Shown in pieces: positions 36,412-45,297 of a DNA stretch of 64,000 bases. Origin of the DNA: Intestinibaculum porci (lineage in GTDB: Bacteria > Bacillota_I > Bacilli_A > Erysipelotrichales > Coprobacillaceae); assembly GCF_003925875.1 (NCBI RefSeq), contig NZ_AP019309.1, positions 2,418,001 to 2,482,000 on the forward strand, in the 5' to 3' direction. Position 1 is the stretch's first letter. The number at the start of each line of letters is the position of its first letter. The translations under genes and the position numbers were made by a program. Below the pieces are notes generated by a model that did no database searches, was not told where the DNA came from, and was given only the letters and a program-made list of their open reading frames with translations.

Positions 36412-36460
36412 TTCTGACTCCTCCTTATTTTATCCCATACTGATAATGTTTATGATTTCT

Positions 36461-37108
36461 TTAAGAATCCTTTTGCATAGACACAATAAGATCAATATTT
36501 TCCTTCTCATACTTATTCAAGACATTATCATCAAATTTTCCTGGCGGAATACTGCCCTGATACCAGGATTTACTGTCAAAATAACGCTGTAATTCCTGAT
36601 CTTTAAATAATAAGCCATGACGCGCATAGATTTCATTTTTGGCGAGTCTTAATTCTTGCGCATCTAATTCTGATAACTCATTTCTTGTATAATAAGCTTT
36701 ATCAGCATCCGGTAAGATATAATCAGATTCAGTATTAGTGCTTACATCAGAATCACTTTCATCTGATGCATCAGATGACTCATAACTTTCCTCTGGTTCA
36801 TTGGTCGTAGATGATACAAGAGATGAATCATCGCTTTTCTCTGACTTCGTGGCATCACTTGTCCTTTTTTGCGATTGTGTTACATAACTTGAAGAATCCG
36901 TTTTCTTCTGATCAGATGGTAAAATACCTGCAGCTTTACTAATTCCCGCAAATATAAAAAAACTAATTCCTAAACCAATAACATAAAATGTCATTTTCTG
37001 TTCAAGAATCCCCTGAACAGTCCCAAAAAGGACAAAATGTTTGGAAATTTTGTGACCAATAATCAGTCCAAAAACAATTGCTAAAAATCCCATTAAACCT
37101 AACAACAT
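36461..37108 (-). CDS. Membrane protein with an extracellular YARHG domain
   Basis: 215 residues from ATG 37108, because GGGAGGAG lies 6-8 nt before it while the ATG at 37123 lacks a site. Two N-terminal helices (about 1-20 and 40-62) precede a Ser/Asp/Glu-rich linker (about 70-130) and a C-terminal YARHG domain (about 145-205) with KNEIYARHGLLF and a YQGSIPPGKFDD segment. YARHG domains are extracellular and probably bind cell-wall or peptide ligands. The gene sits 50 nt upstream of the BspA-like gene on the same strand, so they may be co-expressed. Confidence 0.8.
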   Translation of the reverse strand: MLLGLMGFLAIVFGLIIGHKISKHFVLFGTVQGILEQKMTFYVIGLGISFFIFAGISKAAGILPSDQKKTDSSSYVTQSQKRTSDATKSEKSDDSSLVSSTTNEPEESYESSDASDESDSDVSTNTESDYILPDADKAYYTRNELSELDAQELRLAKNEIYARHGLLFKDQELQRYFDSKSWYQGSIPPGKFDDNVLNKYEKENIDLIVSMQKDS

Positions 37109-37123
37109 ATAAGCTCCTCCCAT

Positions 37124-37385
37124 AATTCACAACATCACAAAACGCTAAATAAAAATATATTTTATTGATTTTGTTATTTTCTTATCATATGTATCATTAT
37201 AATTCTTAAATATCCTTTTTACAATCGTTTTATCAGCATTTTTTTGATTTATTACGCGATATTGTAAGGTAATATTAATATCATAATATTGAACATTAAC
37301 TAATTATTGTGACCGTAATTTTCATTATCTTCTAACGCAAAAGAAAAGGATAACCACCATTTAGTTATCCTTAATCAATGCTTTG
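37124..37385. other. Intergenic region with the amidase terminator
   Basis: AT-rich, about 260 bases. It contains the terminator at 37344-37372 and presumably the promoter of the YARHG gene on the minus strand. No gene is seen. Confidence 0.5.
37344..37372 (-). terminator. Terminator of the amidase gene
   Basis: GGATAAC / GTTATCC stem (37348-37354 with 37364-37370), 9-nt loop, followed on the minus strand by TTTTCTTTTG. Confidence 0.7.
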
Positions 37386-38348
37386 TTATTTAAAATAATC
37401 ATCAATACCATTGGCCATACCAGTAGCCATCTTTTCCTGATAAGCAGGGGTTGATAAAGCATAGTCTTCCTGTTTATTACTCATTTCACCCATTTCTACT
37501 AAAACAGTTGGCACTTTAGACCAGTTGGTCCCCGTTAAATCATCACGATAAGAAATACCTCTATTATTTGCTCCAGTTGCTTTTTGAATAGCTGGTAATA
37601 AACACTTCGTTAACCGTAAAGAGCTATTCACAATCGATGATGATAAGAATCTATTAGATGAAGATGGTGTTAAAATAAAGTAACCATGTAAAGCAGAGTT
37701 CCCAGAACCATCACAGTGAATACGAATCGCTAAATCTGCATTGCTTTTATTGGCAATTTCCGCTCTTTGAATGTTAGAGATATTCACATCCTGCGACTCT
37801 CTTACCATCACGACTTTATAGCCTCTAGAAATGAGAATGCTTTTTAGTTTCTTCGCTGTTTCTAAATTGACTTCTGACTCAGCCTTATGTGTATACTTAC
37901 CTTCAGTACCGCTTGTAACCTTAGGCTTTCGGATACTTGAACCAGGGCCAATCGCTTCTAAAGCATTATTACCATAACGCTGATGACCGGCATCAATACA
38001 GATTGTTCTCCCCGTTTCTTTGGTATTTGTATTACTGTTCGTATTTACTTTGACATTTGTATTTGTATCATTTTTAGCAGCTTCTTTATTTTGTGTTTTT
38101 ACTGTTCTATTTGATGTTGTTTGTTTAGTATCCGTTTTATCCTGCTTATTTGTAGCTGTCTGCTCATCAGCTGTATCTTTTTCCACCGTTTTTGATGAAT
38201 CCGTTTCTTTTGACTTTTGTACAACTGTTTTATCTTGATCATTAGTAGCTGTTTCATGACCTGTCTTACGCTCTACACTGCAACCGCTCATCATCATTGT
38301 ACATAACAATAAGCCACAAATCATTTTCCCAATTTTATTAGTATTCAT
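37386..38348 (-). CDS. N-acetylmuramoyl-L-alanine amidase lipoprotein (Amidase_3)
   Basis: 320 residues. A lipoprotein signal ends in MSGC (C23). A Thr/Asn/Lys-rich linker of about 90 residues leads to an Amidase_3 domain (about 115-320): ICIDAGHQ (zinc His), a SEVNL segment (zinc Glu), RIHCD (zinc His), and VEMGEMSN (catalytic Glu). The enzyme cuts the bond between MurNAc and the stem peptide and acts at the outer face of the membrane. The long linker would let it reach into the wall. It stands alone with its own terminator. Confidence 0.92.
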   Translation of the reverse strand: MNTNKIGKMICGLLLCTMMMSGCSVERKTGHETATNDQDKTVVQKSKETDSSKTVEKDTADEQTATNKQDKTDTKQTTSNRTVKTQNKEAAKNDTNTNVKVNTNSNTNTKETGRTICIDAGHQRYGNNALEAIGPGSSIRKPKVTSGTEGKYTHKAESEVNLETAKKLKSILISRGYKVVMVRESQDVNISNIQRAEIANKSNADLAIRIHCDGSGNSALHGYFILTPSSSNRFLSSSIVNSSLRLTKCLLPAIQKATGANNRGISYRDDLTGTNWSKVPTVLVEMGEMSNKQEDYALSTPAYQEKMATGMANGIDDYFK

Positions 38349-38458
38349 AATCTCCCTCTTTTCTTTGTATTTCCATTCTAACGCAATTCTTATAAAAATA
38401 CAGTGAAAACACGGAATATATACCGTGAGGGAAAAGGTTTAAAGTTTCATTTACCGCC

Positions 38459-38489
38459 AAAAAGGAGCTTTGCCATAGGCAAAGCCCCC
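38459..38489 (-). terminator. Terminator of the diguanylate cyclase operon
   Basis: A 10-11-bp stem (GGAGCTTTGCC / GGCAAAGCCCC, one mismatch) with ATA loop and five U on the minus strand, directly after the 38490 stop. Confidence 0.9.
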
Positions 38490-38672
38490 CTAGGAGTTCT
38501 CCTCCAGTTTCTCTTCATTTTTAAGTGCAGAGTCTAACAGCTTAATAAATTCCAAGGATGATCGGAACGTTTCTTCCTTTCGTTTATTGAGCCAAACAAT
38601 TTCACCCTGCCAGTCATATTGATTTCTTCTCACAGTCACGAAGAAGTTTTGACCTATTTTCTTTGGTCGCAT
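38490..38672 (-). CDS. Small conserved-type protein encoded behind the diguanylate cyclase
   Basis: 60 residues. The pattern FFVTVRRNQYDWQGEIVWL then FRSSLEFIKLLDSAL recalls small unnamed Firmicute proteins with a WQG and FRS.LE motif; I know no function for them. It starts 3 nt after the stop of the GGDEF gene and shares its terminator, so it is co-transcribed. It may act in the same signalling path. Confidence 0.65.
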   Translation of the reverse strand: MRPKKIGQNFFVTVRRNQYDWQGEIVWLNKRKEETFRSSLEFIKLLDSALKNEEKLEENS

Positions 38673-38675
38673 GAT

Positions 38676-39734
38676 TTAGGTTCCTTTCTTATTATGATGA
38701 GAACCCTCTTTTTTATGAACTTTCTTGTATTCATACATCCGTTGATCACTTTCCTTAAGGATTTCTCTTATACTGCGGGAATCCTCTTTATGGACATAAA
38801 CAATCCCATAACTAAAACTACCGGATGTATGATCATGGACAGCTTCTCTAGCCTGTTCTAATAAGCGGGTAGCAATACTTTCACGACATTCTTTGAGGAA
38901 GACCACGAATTCATCCCCGCCCATTCGAAATATGACATCAGTGGTTCGAAACTGTTCACGAATAGCTTCAATAACTTCAATAATATAATGATCACCAGCT
39001 TCATGTCCTTGTTTGTCATTCACTTCTTTGAGGTTATCAATATCAATAAAAACAAGTGAATAATTACAGCCTTCAGACATAACGGGGAAATACTCTTCAA
39101 AGTAACGCTTATTCTTCACTCCAGTCAAAGGATCATCATAAGCGTCACGATTCAGACGCAACATGTTGCGGTAATTAACAATAATGGCACGAGAACGTTC
39201 TAATGATAGTAAAATTAATATCCCTACAACAATTCCAATGGCAACTTCCAGCTTCTTTAAACCCGTTACTATGCCTTCGCCGTAACATTCAGCAATAGAC
39301 ACGGTTTTATCACAGATCTCATAATAGTTATTACTTAAGGTCAGGAGTAATTGTTCATTCTTTCCAGTTGGTGTTTTCCGATACGTGTAAATGGCTTTCT
39401 TTAAGGTTTGCCATTCTCTTTTTTGTTCCATGAGTTCACTTTGGAAGCTAGCGCTATCAAGCTTAATCAGCTTATAACGCGAAGAAGAATGTTGGAGGGC
39501 ATCAATAATTCCATCAAGGTAAGTTAACTGATCATCTACTTTCTTTTGGCTTAATTCCTGTTTAATGGCTCTTTGCGAAGAGCCTCGCACAATCCCAGCA
39601 TAATTCACTACCCGGGATACGCCAGTAATTTCATGCGTCATGAAAAATGCATTACAGAGTAAACAAACTAGAGCCGTAATAAAGACAATCATAATAATTG
39701 TTTCTATACCATCGGTTATAAATTTCCGCTTCAT
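38676..39734 (-). CDS. Membrane diguanylate cyclase (GGDEF) with extracellular helical sensor
   Basis: 352 residues. Two helices (about 10-32 and 163-177) enclose a roughly 130-residue helical outer domain (SRVVNYAGIVRGSSQRAIKQ, like NIT/PilJ-type sensors). The GGDEF domain (about 195-350) has the intact GGDEF site (272-276) and an RxxD inhibitory site (RTTD, 263-266) five residues before it, so it should be active and product-inhibited. It makes cyclic di-GMP from GTP. No EAL or HD-GYP partner is in the window. Its leader holds a long inverted repeat (39777-39868). Confidence 0.93.
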   Translation of the reverse strand: MKRKFITDGIETIIMIVFITALVCLLCNAFFMTHEITGVSRVVNYAGIVRGSSQRAIKQELSQKKVDDQLTYLDGIIDALQHSSSRYKLIKLDSASFQSELMEQKREWQTLKKAIYTYRKTPTGKNEQLLLTLSNNYYEICDKTVSIAECYGEGIVTGLKKLEVAIGIVVGILILLSLERSRAIIVNYRNMLRLNRDAYDDPLTGVKNKRYFEEYFPVMSEGCNYSLVFIDIDNLKEVNDKQGHEAGDHYIIEVIEAIREQFRTTDVIFRMGGDEFVVFLKECRESIATRLLEQAREAVHDHTSGSFSYGIVYVHKEDSRSIREILKESDQRMYEYKKVHKKEGSHHNKKGT

Positions 39735-40515
39735 ATCAATCTCGCCCCCTCACGAAGTGATCATTTAAGGCAAAGAAGAAGGCTTCAGCCATATAACAAT
39801 AAACATCATGATGTTGGTGGAGATGTTATGTAAAAACACTGCTATGGGAGTATACGCTGAAGCCTTCTATGGGATATCGTGTATCATGCATTATGAGGCG
39901 ATCTCATCACTTCTTTAAGCTCTGCCACCAGCCTATGTCAATCAACCGTATACTAATATATTTAGCATAGGTAATAGGATTCGGGAAGCTAGATAATATT
40001 AATTTCATGTGATTTTCAATAGCGACAGTCATGAGCTTTTCGAATGCTAAACAAGCGGCGATGATTACCTGTCTGAGCGCTAAATAAGGATATGACCAAT
40101 ATGTTTGGTATTGACTAGAAAAACGGTCATATTTAAGAGACTTTAGTTTAAACATTAGTTAAGCTTGCCAACTGCTTTTTGATGGCAGAGCCTTATATTG
40201 AATGTGAGATCTTATTTTTATTACCCTTTATTTTATCATCAACCATCCCCTTTAAAAGGCGAGTATACTTTGGTGGAATTTTTGTATACGTTTTGCCATT
40301 CAAACTTCTACGCAAACATTATCATATACACCTGCTACTTTCAAGTAAAATATCAATTATTTCATGAAATAATTAGAATTCTTTAAAATACTGATTTTTC
40401 TCCATTTTATCATTATTTTTATTTACGGAAGATATTCCGTATTATGTTAAATCTTCCGTATTAGGAATCACTCCTATTATTTTGATTTGCAAATTATAGA
40501 AACATGATAATGCAA
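39735..40515. other. Long gene-poor region upstream of the diguanylate cyclase
   Basis: About 780 bases. It holds the structured repeat at 39777-39868 and the region upstream of it. An 82-codon open frame at 39907-40155 lacks a ribosome site and is not accepted as a gene. Nothing else is supported. Confidence 0.5.
39777..39868 (-). ncRNA. Candidate structured RNA or leader element before the GGDEF gene
   Basis: A perfect 13-bp inverted repeat (AGAAGGCTTCAGC at 39777-39789, GCTGAAGCCTTCT at 39856-39868) encloses 66 nt. Inside it are a second stem (ATAACA / TGTTAT) and a CATCATGATG palindrome. It ends about 43 nt before the GGDEF start codon. It does not match the c-di-GMP-I riboswitch core I know. 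It could be a regulatory leader or a remnant of a short mobile repeat. Confidence 0.4.
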
Positions 40516-40543
40516 GCAAAAAAGAAGTACTTACATACTTCTT
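40516..40543 (-). terminator. Terminator of the first VanZ-family gene
   Basis: AAGAAGTA / TACTTCTT stem (40522-40529 with 40536-40543), 6-nt loop containing the stop codon, and a U run on the minus strand. Confidence 0.85.
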
Positions 40544-41142
40544 ACATGATGAATGATATAAAATAAGATACCACCGATGAAACCGCCTAAGGTGTTATAA
40601 GTTAAATCAGAAAACTGAAAAGTTCCTAAGAAAAATAAAGCCTGCATCGATTCAATAAATAATGAGCTTAAGAAAGAAACCTTCAAACTCATCTTCATCA
40701 CCTGTTTAAAAGTATGATTTTCACCAAAGAGTTCCTTTTCAAAGCAGTAAAACATCGTTAAGGTATAAGGAATAAAGAGAATGACATTCTCAACACATTC
40801 CGTAGAATATTGACCATTTTCATTAGTAAAGGTCCAGCCGCCAAATAAATAGCCTAAGGGATTGGGCCATATTGGTCTATTAAGTAAAGTTCTCAATAAG
40901 ATTAAAGCTACCACAAAGAAGAACAAAAAAGCTTTTCTAAACTGACTTTCCCTTTTAAAGGCAGATCCCCAAGTACTTAACGTCTTCTTAATAACATTAT
41001 TCTTATGCCAATGATGCTCTTTTCCATAAAGATAGACAAACATTGACAAAAAAGCAATAAGTACTGCATTAAAGAATGGTAAATATAAAGCAGTCATAAC
41101 ATCATAAATAATTGTCTGTAATATTTGTATCAAAGAATGCAT
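40531..41142 (-). CDS. VanZ-family membrane protein, first copy
   Basis: 203 residues with about five helices. The VanZ core is clear: ECVENVILFIPYT, IESMQALFFLGTFQFSDL and YNTLGGFIGG. The N-terminal 60 residues carry an added helix. VanZ proteins are linked to low-level teicoplanin resistance and cell-envelope changes, but mechanism is unknown. A paralogue lies at 56765-57376 with the same length and N-terminal extension. It stands alone with its own terminator. Confidence 0.85.
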   Translation of the reverse strand: MHSLIQILQTIIYDVMTALYLPFFNAVLIAFLSMFVYLYGKEHHWHKNNVIKKTLSTWGSAFKRESQFRKAFLFFFVVALILLRTLLNRPIWPNPLGYLFGGWTFTNENGQYSTECVENVILFIPYTLTMFYCFEKELFGENHTFKQVMKMSLKVSFLSSLFIESMQALFFLGTFQFSDLTYNTLGGFIGGILFYIIHHVRSM

Positions 41143-41440
41143 AACAAGCCTCCATAAAAATCATATTAGGTGTCCATTCTACCATGATCCTTATAATGAT
41201 GAAAGGATGAAAACTTATACATTTCGTAAAGCAATCATCATACGCAATCAATGATAAAATACATATTAACTCTCCCCAGCCATATCAATAATGCAATTTT
41301 CATCTTCATATAAAGGCTATGCTTATAGACTTATTAAGTCATGATAAAATTACAAAAACATGCTGAAATAGGAAAATCAAATGTCATGAAAAATAACATC
41401 TCAGTCAAAAGAATATAATGTCGATCCTTGACACCTCTTT
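41143..41440. other. Gene-free stretch before the EcsC pseudogene
   Basis: About 300 AT-rich bases between divergent genes. It may include the lost N-terminal part of the EcsC gene, but I could not align any frame with confidence. Confidence 0.4.
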
Positions 41441-41888
41441 ACTAAACATTAAACTTTGAAACAAACTGCCAAAGCCCTTATAAAGATACAGCAAGTGATA
41501 AATAGCTTAGGGAAATTCATTAGCTTACCCATTGCTGTGACGGCGAATATAGCTAGTGTGCTCTATATCCAAATGCGTATGGCCGCTGTCATTGCCTATA
41601 TGGGCGGTTATGATTTGCAGTCAGACAAAGTCCAAACCTTTGTATATGCTTGTTCATTAGGTAATTCTGTAAATGATGTTCGCAAAGGGACTGGTATGAA
41701 TTTTGAACAAAAGTTCTCAGGCAATTCAATTTAAAAATCAATGGTGAAACGATTGGGAAGATCAATCAAAAAACCGGTATGCGATTTATCACTAAGTTCG
41801 GTGAAAAAGAGTCATTTATTGAAGCAAAGCTGTTTTTTTGGTTAGCGGTACGACAGCAACAATCAATTATACAGCTAACAAACTCTTT
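41440..41888 (+). pseudogene. EcsC-family protein remnant
   Basis: A frame from about 41456 reads QTAKALIKIQQVINSLG, then ALVYIQ-like and IAYMGGYDLQSDKVQTFVYA, which is the core of EcsC-family proteins. It stops at 41734. The rest continues in another frame (INGETIGKINQKTGMRFITK, then FGEKESF) and becomes unreadable near 41830. There is no start codon or ribosome site, so the gene has lost its N-terminus and has at least one or two frameshifts. EcsC proteins have an unclear role; the original ones adjoin ABC transporters in Bacillus. Confidence 0.7.
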
Positions 41889-44741
41889 TCATTTTGAAAC
41901 AGATAATGCTAATAACTCACTGGCACTATGGGCATCACTATAGCGCAACATCACTTGGTCCTTTTTCACATTGGATAATAGGTTCATATCCCCATACCAT
42001 ATTAGCTGTGAATCAATAACACAATAACGTACAGGAATAACATCATAGGTATGAACAATAATCCCTGCTTGTTTTAATATTCCTATGTATTGTGATTGTC
42101 TTTCCTGCTGATCTTCGATACATTTATCAGGATCTAAACATAAAACAGTAATAATAACGCCTCTTTCCATCACCGACTTGAATAACTTTGTATAATGCAT
42201 CACTGATGATTTAGATAAAGTTGATGATGAAATGACAATTTCTTTATTGGCATGTAATAAGTCATCATCATATAAAGACTGATACTGATTAGCGTCAAAG
42301 AAAGACTGTTCACTTTTGGTTGGGACGTATAGACTTGAGACAATATGAAAACCATTCTTCTTATAGGTTGTCATACGCTTATGAGACATGCGTTCAAAGA
42401 CAGGGATATGGATATCAATATAATCATAAACAATGGAGCTTTGCTTTCCTTCATAGTCTCTGGTAATACGGCCAATTGCCTGGGCAGTTCTGCCTTCATA
42501 AGAAATCGGTGATGCCAGCATAATGGTATCAGCCCTTGGGAAGTCAAAACCTTCACCAGCTAACTGAATAGTCGCAATCAGAATAACACTTTCTTCATCA
42601 GGAATGGTCTTTAAATAATTGAGGATTTCTTCTTTTTCTTTCTTTGTCTTATTACCAACCAGTAATAAGACATGATCAGCTTCTCCTTTAAGACGATGAT
42701 ATAAATCCTCACACTGATCGACAAACTTCCCTAATACTAATGGTGTATGATGTTTTGATAAAACCTGGATCACATCTTTACAGATCATCTCCTGACGATC
42801 TTTATGCAGTTTAATAAGATCATTGGCTTCATGTAAAGATAGCTCATGATCTGATAAATTCACGACATTGGTAAAACGAGGATAAACATAGTGATTAAAA
42901 GATTGTTCCATCGCTCTTTTAAAACTTGCATAAGTATAACGAATAGGGCCAAAGGTAAACCCAATAATCGGGGTTAATCCATCGCTACGCTTGGGCGTAG
43001 CTGATAAGCCATAAACATAACGTGAGCGAACAACATCGAGAGCATCCCCAATCTGATCACCAGCACAACGGTGACATTCATCCATGATGACCATTCCATA
43101 TTGATCTAATAAGGGATACATGTCTTCTTTTAAGCTTTGCATCATCGCAATATCAATGATGCCAGTTAACTTATTTTGACCACCTTTTAAAGTCCCAATA
43201 CAGCTTTTATAGGTTTTAACGATACCTGTTTTTGTTGTATATGTAGGTAATGGTTCATCAACAGATAAGAAAGTATCTAAACTATCCATCCATTGTGCTA
43301 ATAAGGTCTCTGTCGGCACAATAATAAGGGTAGATACCTTTCTTTCTGCAATCATCGCACACGCAACAACGGTTTTACCAAAACCTGTCGCCGCATTCAG
43401 AATCCCAATATCATGTGCTAACATTTTCTTCATAGCCTCATTTTGCTCATCTCTTAGTTCCCCCTGAAAAGAAACATGAATCATTTTCCCGTTTAAGCGC
43501 TGATCTGAGACTTTATAAGAGATATCTGATAATACACATTCATCAATAAGCTGCTTATAAAGTCCTCTTGGTATCTTAATATAGTTTTGCCCATCTTTAT
43601 GAGTTTGAATGATTCGACTCACATAATACTTACGTTTCCCTTTTCCCATCACACTATTATAATCACTGTTTTTAAAAGCAGCCATTCTTCTGATCCGATT
43701 ACGCATTCTTGGTTTCATATGACTCGTATCAATATAAAGACCATCCGCTAAGACAATGGACATAGATCCTTCGATGTCTTCTTTGTGAAAAGCTTGGATA
43801 CTTTTCTCCCACGGATGATCTTCTAGAACATCACTTGCTAAAACACCGAGTTCATCTTTATTGCCCCAGGCTTTGAGTTTCTCTTTGATCAATGTCTCTG
43901 TAATCTTTGGATAATGCACTAAATGCATCCACTGTTTAGGATAAGGATCCCAGTCTTCATCGACAAAGCAGGTATTACATTCTAAGACCGATTGTCCCTG
44001 TAAAGGTAAAGCAATTAAATTCCCTATTTGTCCTTCATTCAGATGATCCTGCATAGGTAACATCCGATCATAAGTTTTAAATGTCTTCATATCAATATAA
44101 TTAGCCCCAATGGTTAATAATTGACTGCCAAAACGTCTAGCCAAAGACGCTTCAATCGGTTTATCAAAGATAAACCAGACATGGGCACCATGACCAGAAC
44201 GTGATCGTTCTACTAAACAAGGAATCTTCTCTCTTTCACATATCTTACGTAAGGCATTTACTTCTTCTTTCCAGCCATTATCTTTATTAGCGAAATCTTC
44301 ATTTTTATTGTTATGATCATCAAAATCAAAAACCAATAAATATGTTGTATCATCTTCACATAAAGGATAGATCCCATAGACTCCTTCGCCATTTAGATGA
44401 TTCAAATAAACATCTTCATTAATTGGGATATAGTCCTGATACCGACACTCTGTGCAACGCATCTTAACCTTTAAATAACGTGGACAAAAAGGTTTATAAA
44501 AGTTACTGCATTGGGGATAATAGTTTGTTCCATTTTTCCCTTCTACCCTTTTCGCATAAACATCTTTACGTCCTTTAAAGAAACTATTAAGAATTAATGC
44601 CCCTTTCTCATCATAGATTTTCTTTTGTGGTACATATTTCTTTTTCTCATAATCAATATGATACTCTTCTAATAACTTTTTCAATCTTTCATTTTCTTTT
44701 TTAAGTAATTCATTCTCTTCTAATATCTTATTCATATCCAT
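41889..44741 (-). CDS. AEP primase-SF2 helicase-PLD-like protein (TOTE-type conflict-system candidate)
   Basis: 950 residues. A coiled-coil start (1-30) leads to a Cys-rich segment (C78, C86, C96, C99) and an archaeo-eukaryotic primase domain (about 100-290) with VFDFDD (D139, D141, D142) and SGHGAHVWF. An SF2 helicase follows (about 420-790): ATGFGKT (452-458), DECH (554-557), SATPKR, and IGRITRD. The last 140 residues look like a PLD nuclease fold with VIDSQLIWYGDMNLLSN, but the HxK half of the HKD motif is missing. This combination is known from the TOTE group of proposed biological conflict systems and from restriction-like genes. It stands alone, directly downstream of a 21-nt-period array. 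A defence or replication role is inferred. Confidence 0.85.
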   Translation of the reverse strand: MDMNKILEENELLKKENERLKKLLEEYHIDYEKKKYVPQKKIYDEKGALILNSFFKGRKDVYAKRVEGKNGTNYYPQCSNFYKPFCPRYLKVKMRCTECRYQDYIPINEDVYLNHLNGEGVYGIYPLCEDDTTYLLVFDFDDHNNKNEDFANKDNGWKEEVNALRKICEREKIPCLVERSRSGHGAHVWFIFDKPIEASLARRFGSQLLTIGANYIDMKTFKTYDRMLPMQDHLNEGQIGNLIALPLQGQSVLECNTCFVDEDWDPYPKQWMHLVHYPKITETLIKEKLKAWGNKDELGVLASDVLEDHPWEKSIQAFHKEDIEGSMSIVLADGLYIDTSHMKPRMRNRIRRMAAFKNSDYNSVMGKGKRKYYVSRIIQTHKDGQNYIKIPRGLYKQLIDECVLSDISYKVSDQRLNGKMIHVSFQGELRDEQNEAMKKMLAHDIGILNAATGFGKTVVACAMIAERKVSTLIIVPTETLLAQWMDSLDTFLSVDEPLPTYTTKTGIVKTYKSCIGTLKGGQNKLTGIIDIAMMQSLKEDMYPLLDQYGMVIMDECHRCAGDQIGDALDVVRSRYVYGLSATPKRSDGLTPIIGFTFGPIRYTYASFKRAMEQSFNHYVYPRFTNVVNLSDHELSLHEANDLIKLHKDRQEMICKDVIQVLSKHHTPLVLGKFVDQCEDLYHRLKGEADHVLLLVGNKTKKEKEEILNYLKTIPDEESVILIATIQLAGEGFDFPRADTIMLASPISYEGRTAQAIGRITRDYEGKQSSIVYDYIDIHIPVFERMSHKRMTTYKKNGFHIVSSLYVPTKSEQSFFDANQYQSLYDDDLLHANKEIVISSSTLSKSSVMHYTKLFKSVMERGVIITVLCLDPDKCIEDQQERQSQYIGILKQAGIIVHTYDVIPVRYCVIDSQLIWYGDMNLLSNVKKDQVMLRYSDAHSASELLALSVSK

Positions 44742-44764
44742 ATGACATCACCTATTCTTATTGT

Positions 44765-45182
44765 ACCAGATGCATAGAGCAGCGTGTAGCACCAGAAAGT
44801 AAAAAAGCTCAATTTAACATCAAAAATATATAAATACAGGCACACCGATAGACTGATTATGCAAACCGATATACGTCTTAACAAACCGGTTATACTTTTT
44901 GATAAACCAATCTCATGTCTTATATAAACCGGGATGCGTTTTTTATGAACCGATCTATTTAATAAACCGCACTTACGTTTGAGTACACCAGAGTAACGTT
45001 TTATGAAACCGATCGAATGGTTAATATAAACCAATCATTGCGTCTAGAGCACACCGATTAGTCCGACATATGTATACCAGAAAAACTGATGTTCGGATGC
45101 AAATTTTATGTATAACTAATAGTGCTCTTAATGAAATACCTGATGCCTTATAAGTAATCCAGGTATTAGCTTACACAACACC
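44765..45182. repeat. Degenerate 21-nt-period array upstream of the primase-helicase gene
   Basis: A short core (A/C)A(A/C)ACC, often continued as GAT and then TACGTTTTAT, recurs in one orientation. Units start at 44842, 44863, 44883, 44904, 44926, 44947, 44964, 44985, 45006, 45028, 45051 and 45074, spaced 17-23 nt and mostly 21-22. Isolated ACC copies at 44765, 44791, 45138 and 45180 fall near the same or a related spacing. The uneven steps break any reading frame, so a 100-codon open frame on the minus strand here is not a gene. The array begins about 25-100 nt upstream of the start codon at 44741. Confidence 0.75.
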
Positions 45183-45297
45183 AGCTATACACATCAATCG
45201 TATGAATATATTTCCCACTTATTATATTTATACTAACACTTTTTTCATAAAGACTTAAATCATCATGTAATCACTTACAAAAAAGGAAATATTATAT

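Noticed and set aside
39777-39868. c-di-GMP riboswitch in front of the GGDEF gene
   Set aside because: The conserved core sequences of the class I motif are not present; only the nested inverted repeats are seen.
39907-40155. An 82-codon open frame upstream of the diguanylate cyclase
   Set aside because: No SD before the ATG, no recognisable pattern, and it lies in an AT-rich intergenic stretch. It could still be a relic, but I cannot support it.
44732-45034. A 100-codon open frame upstream of the primase-helicase gene
   Set aside because: It lies within the 21-nt array, has no ribosome binding site, and the uneven spacing of units argues against coding constraint.
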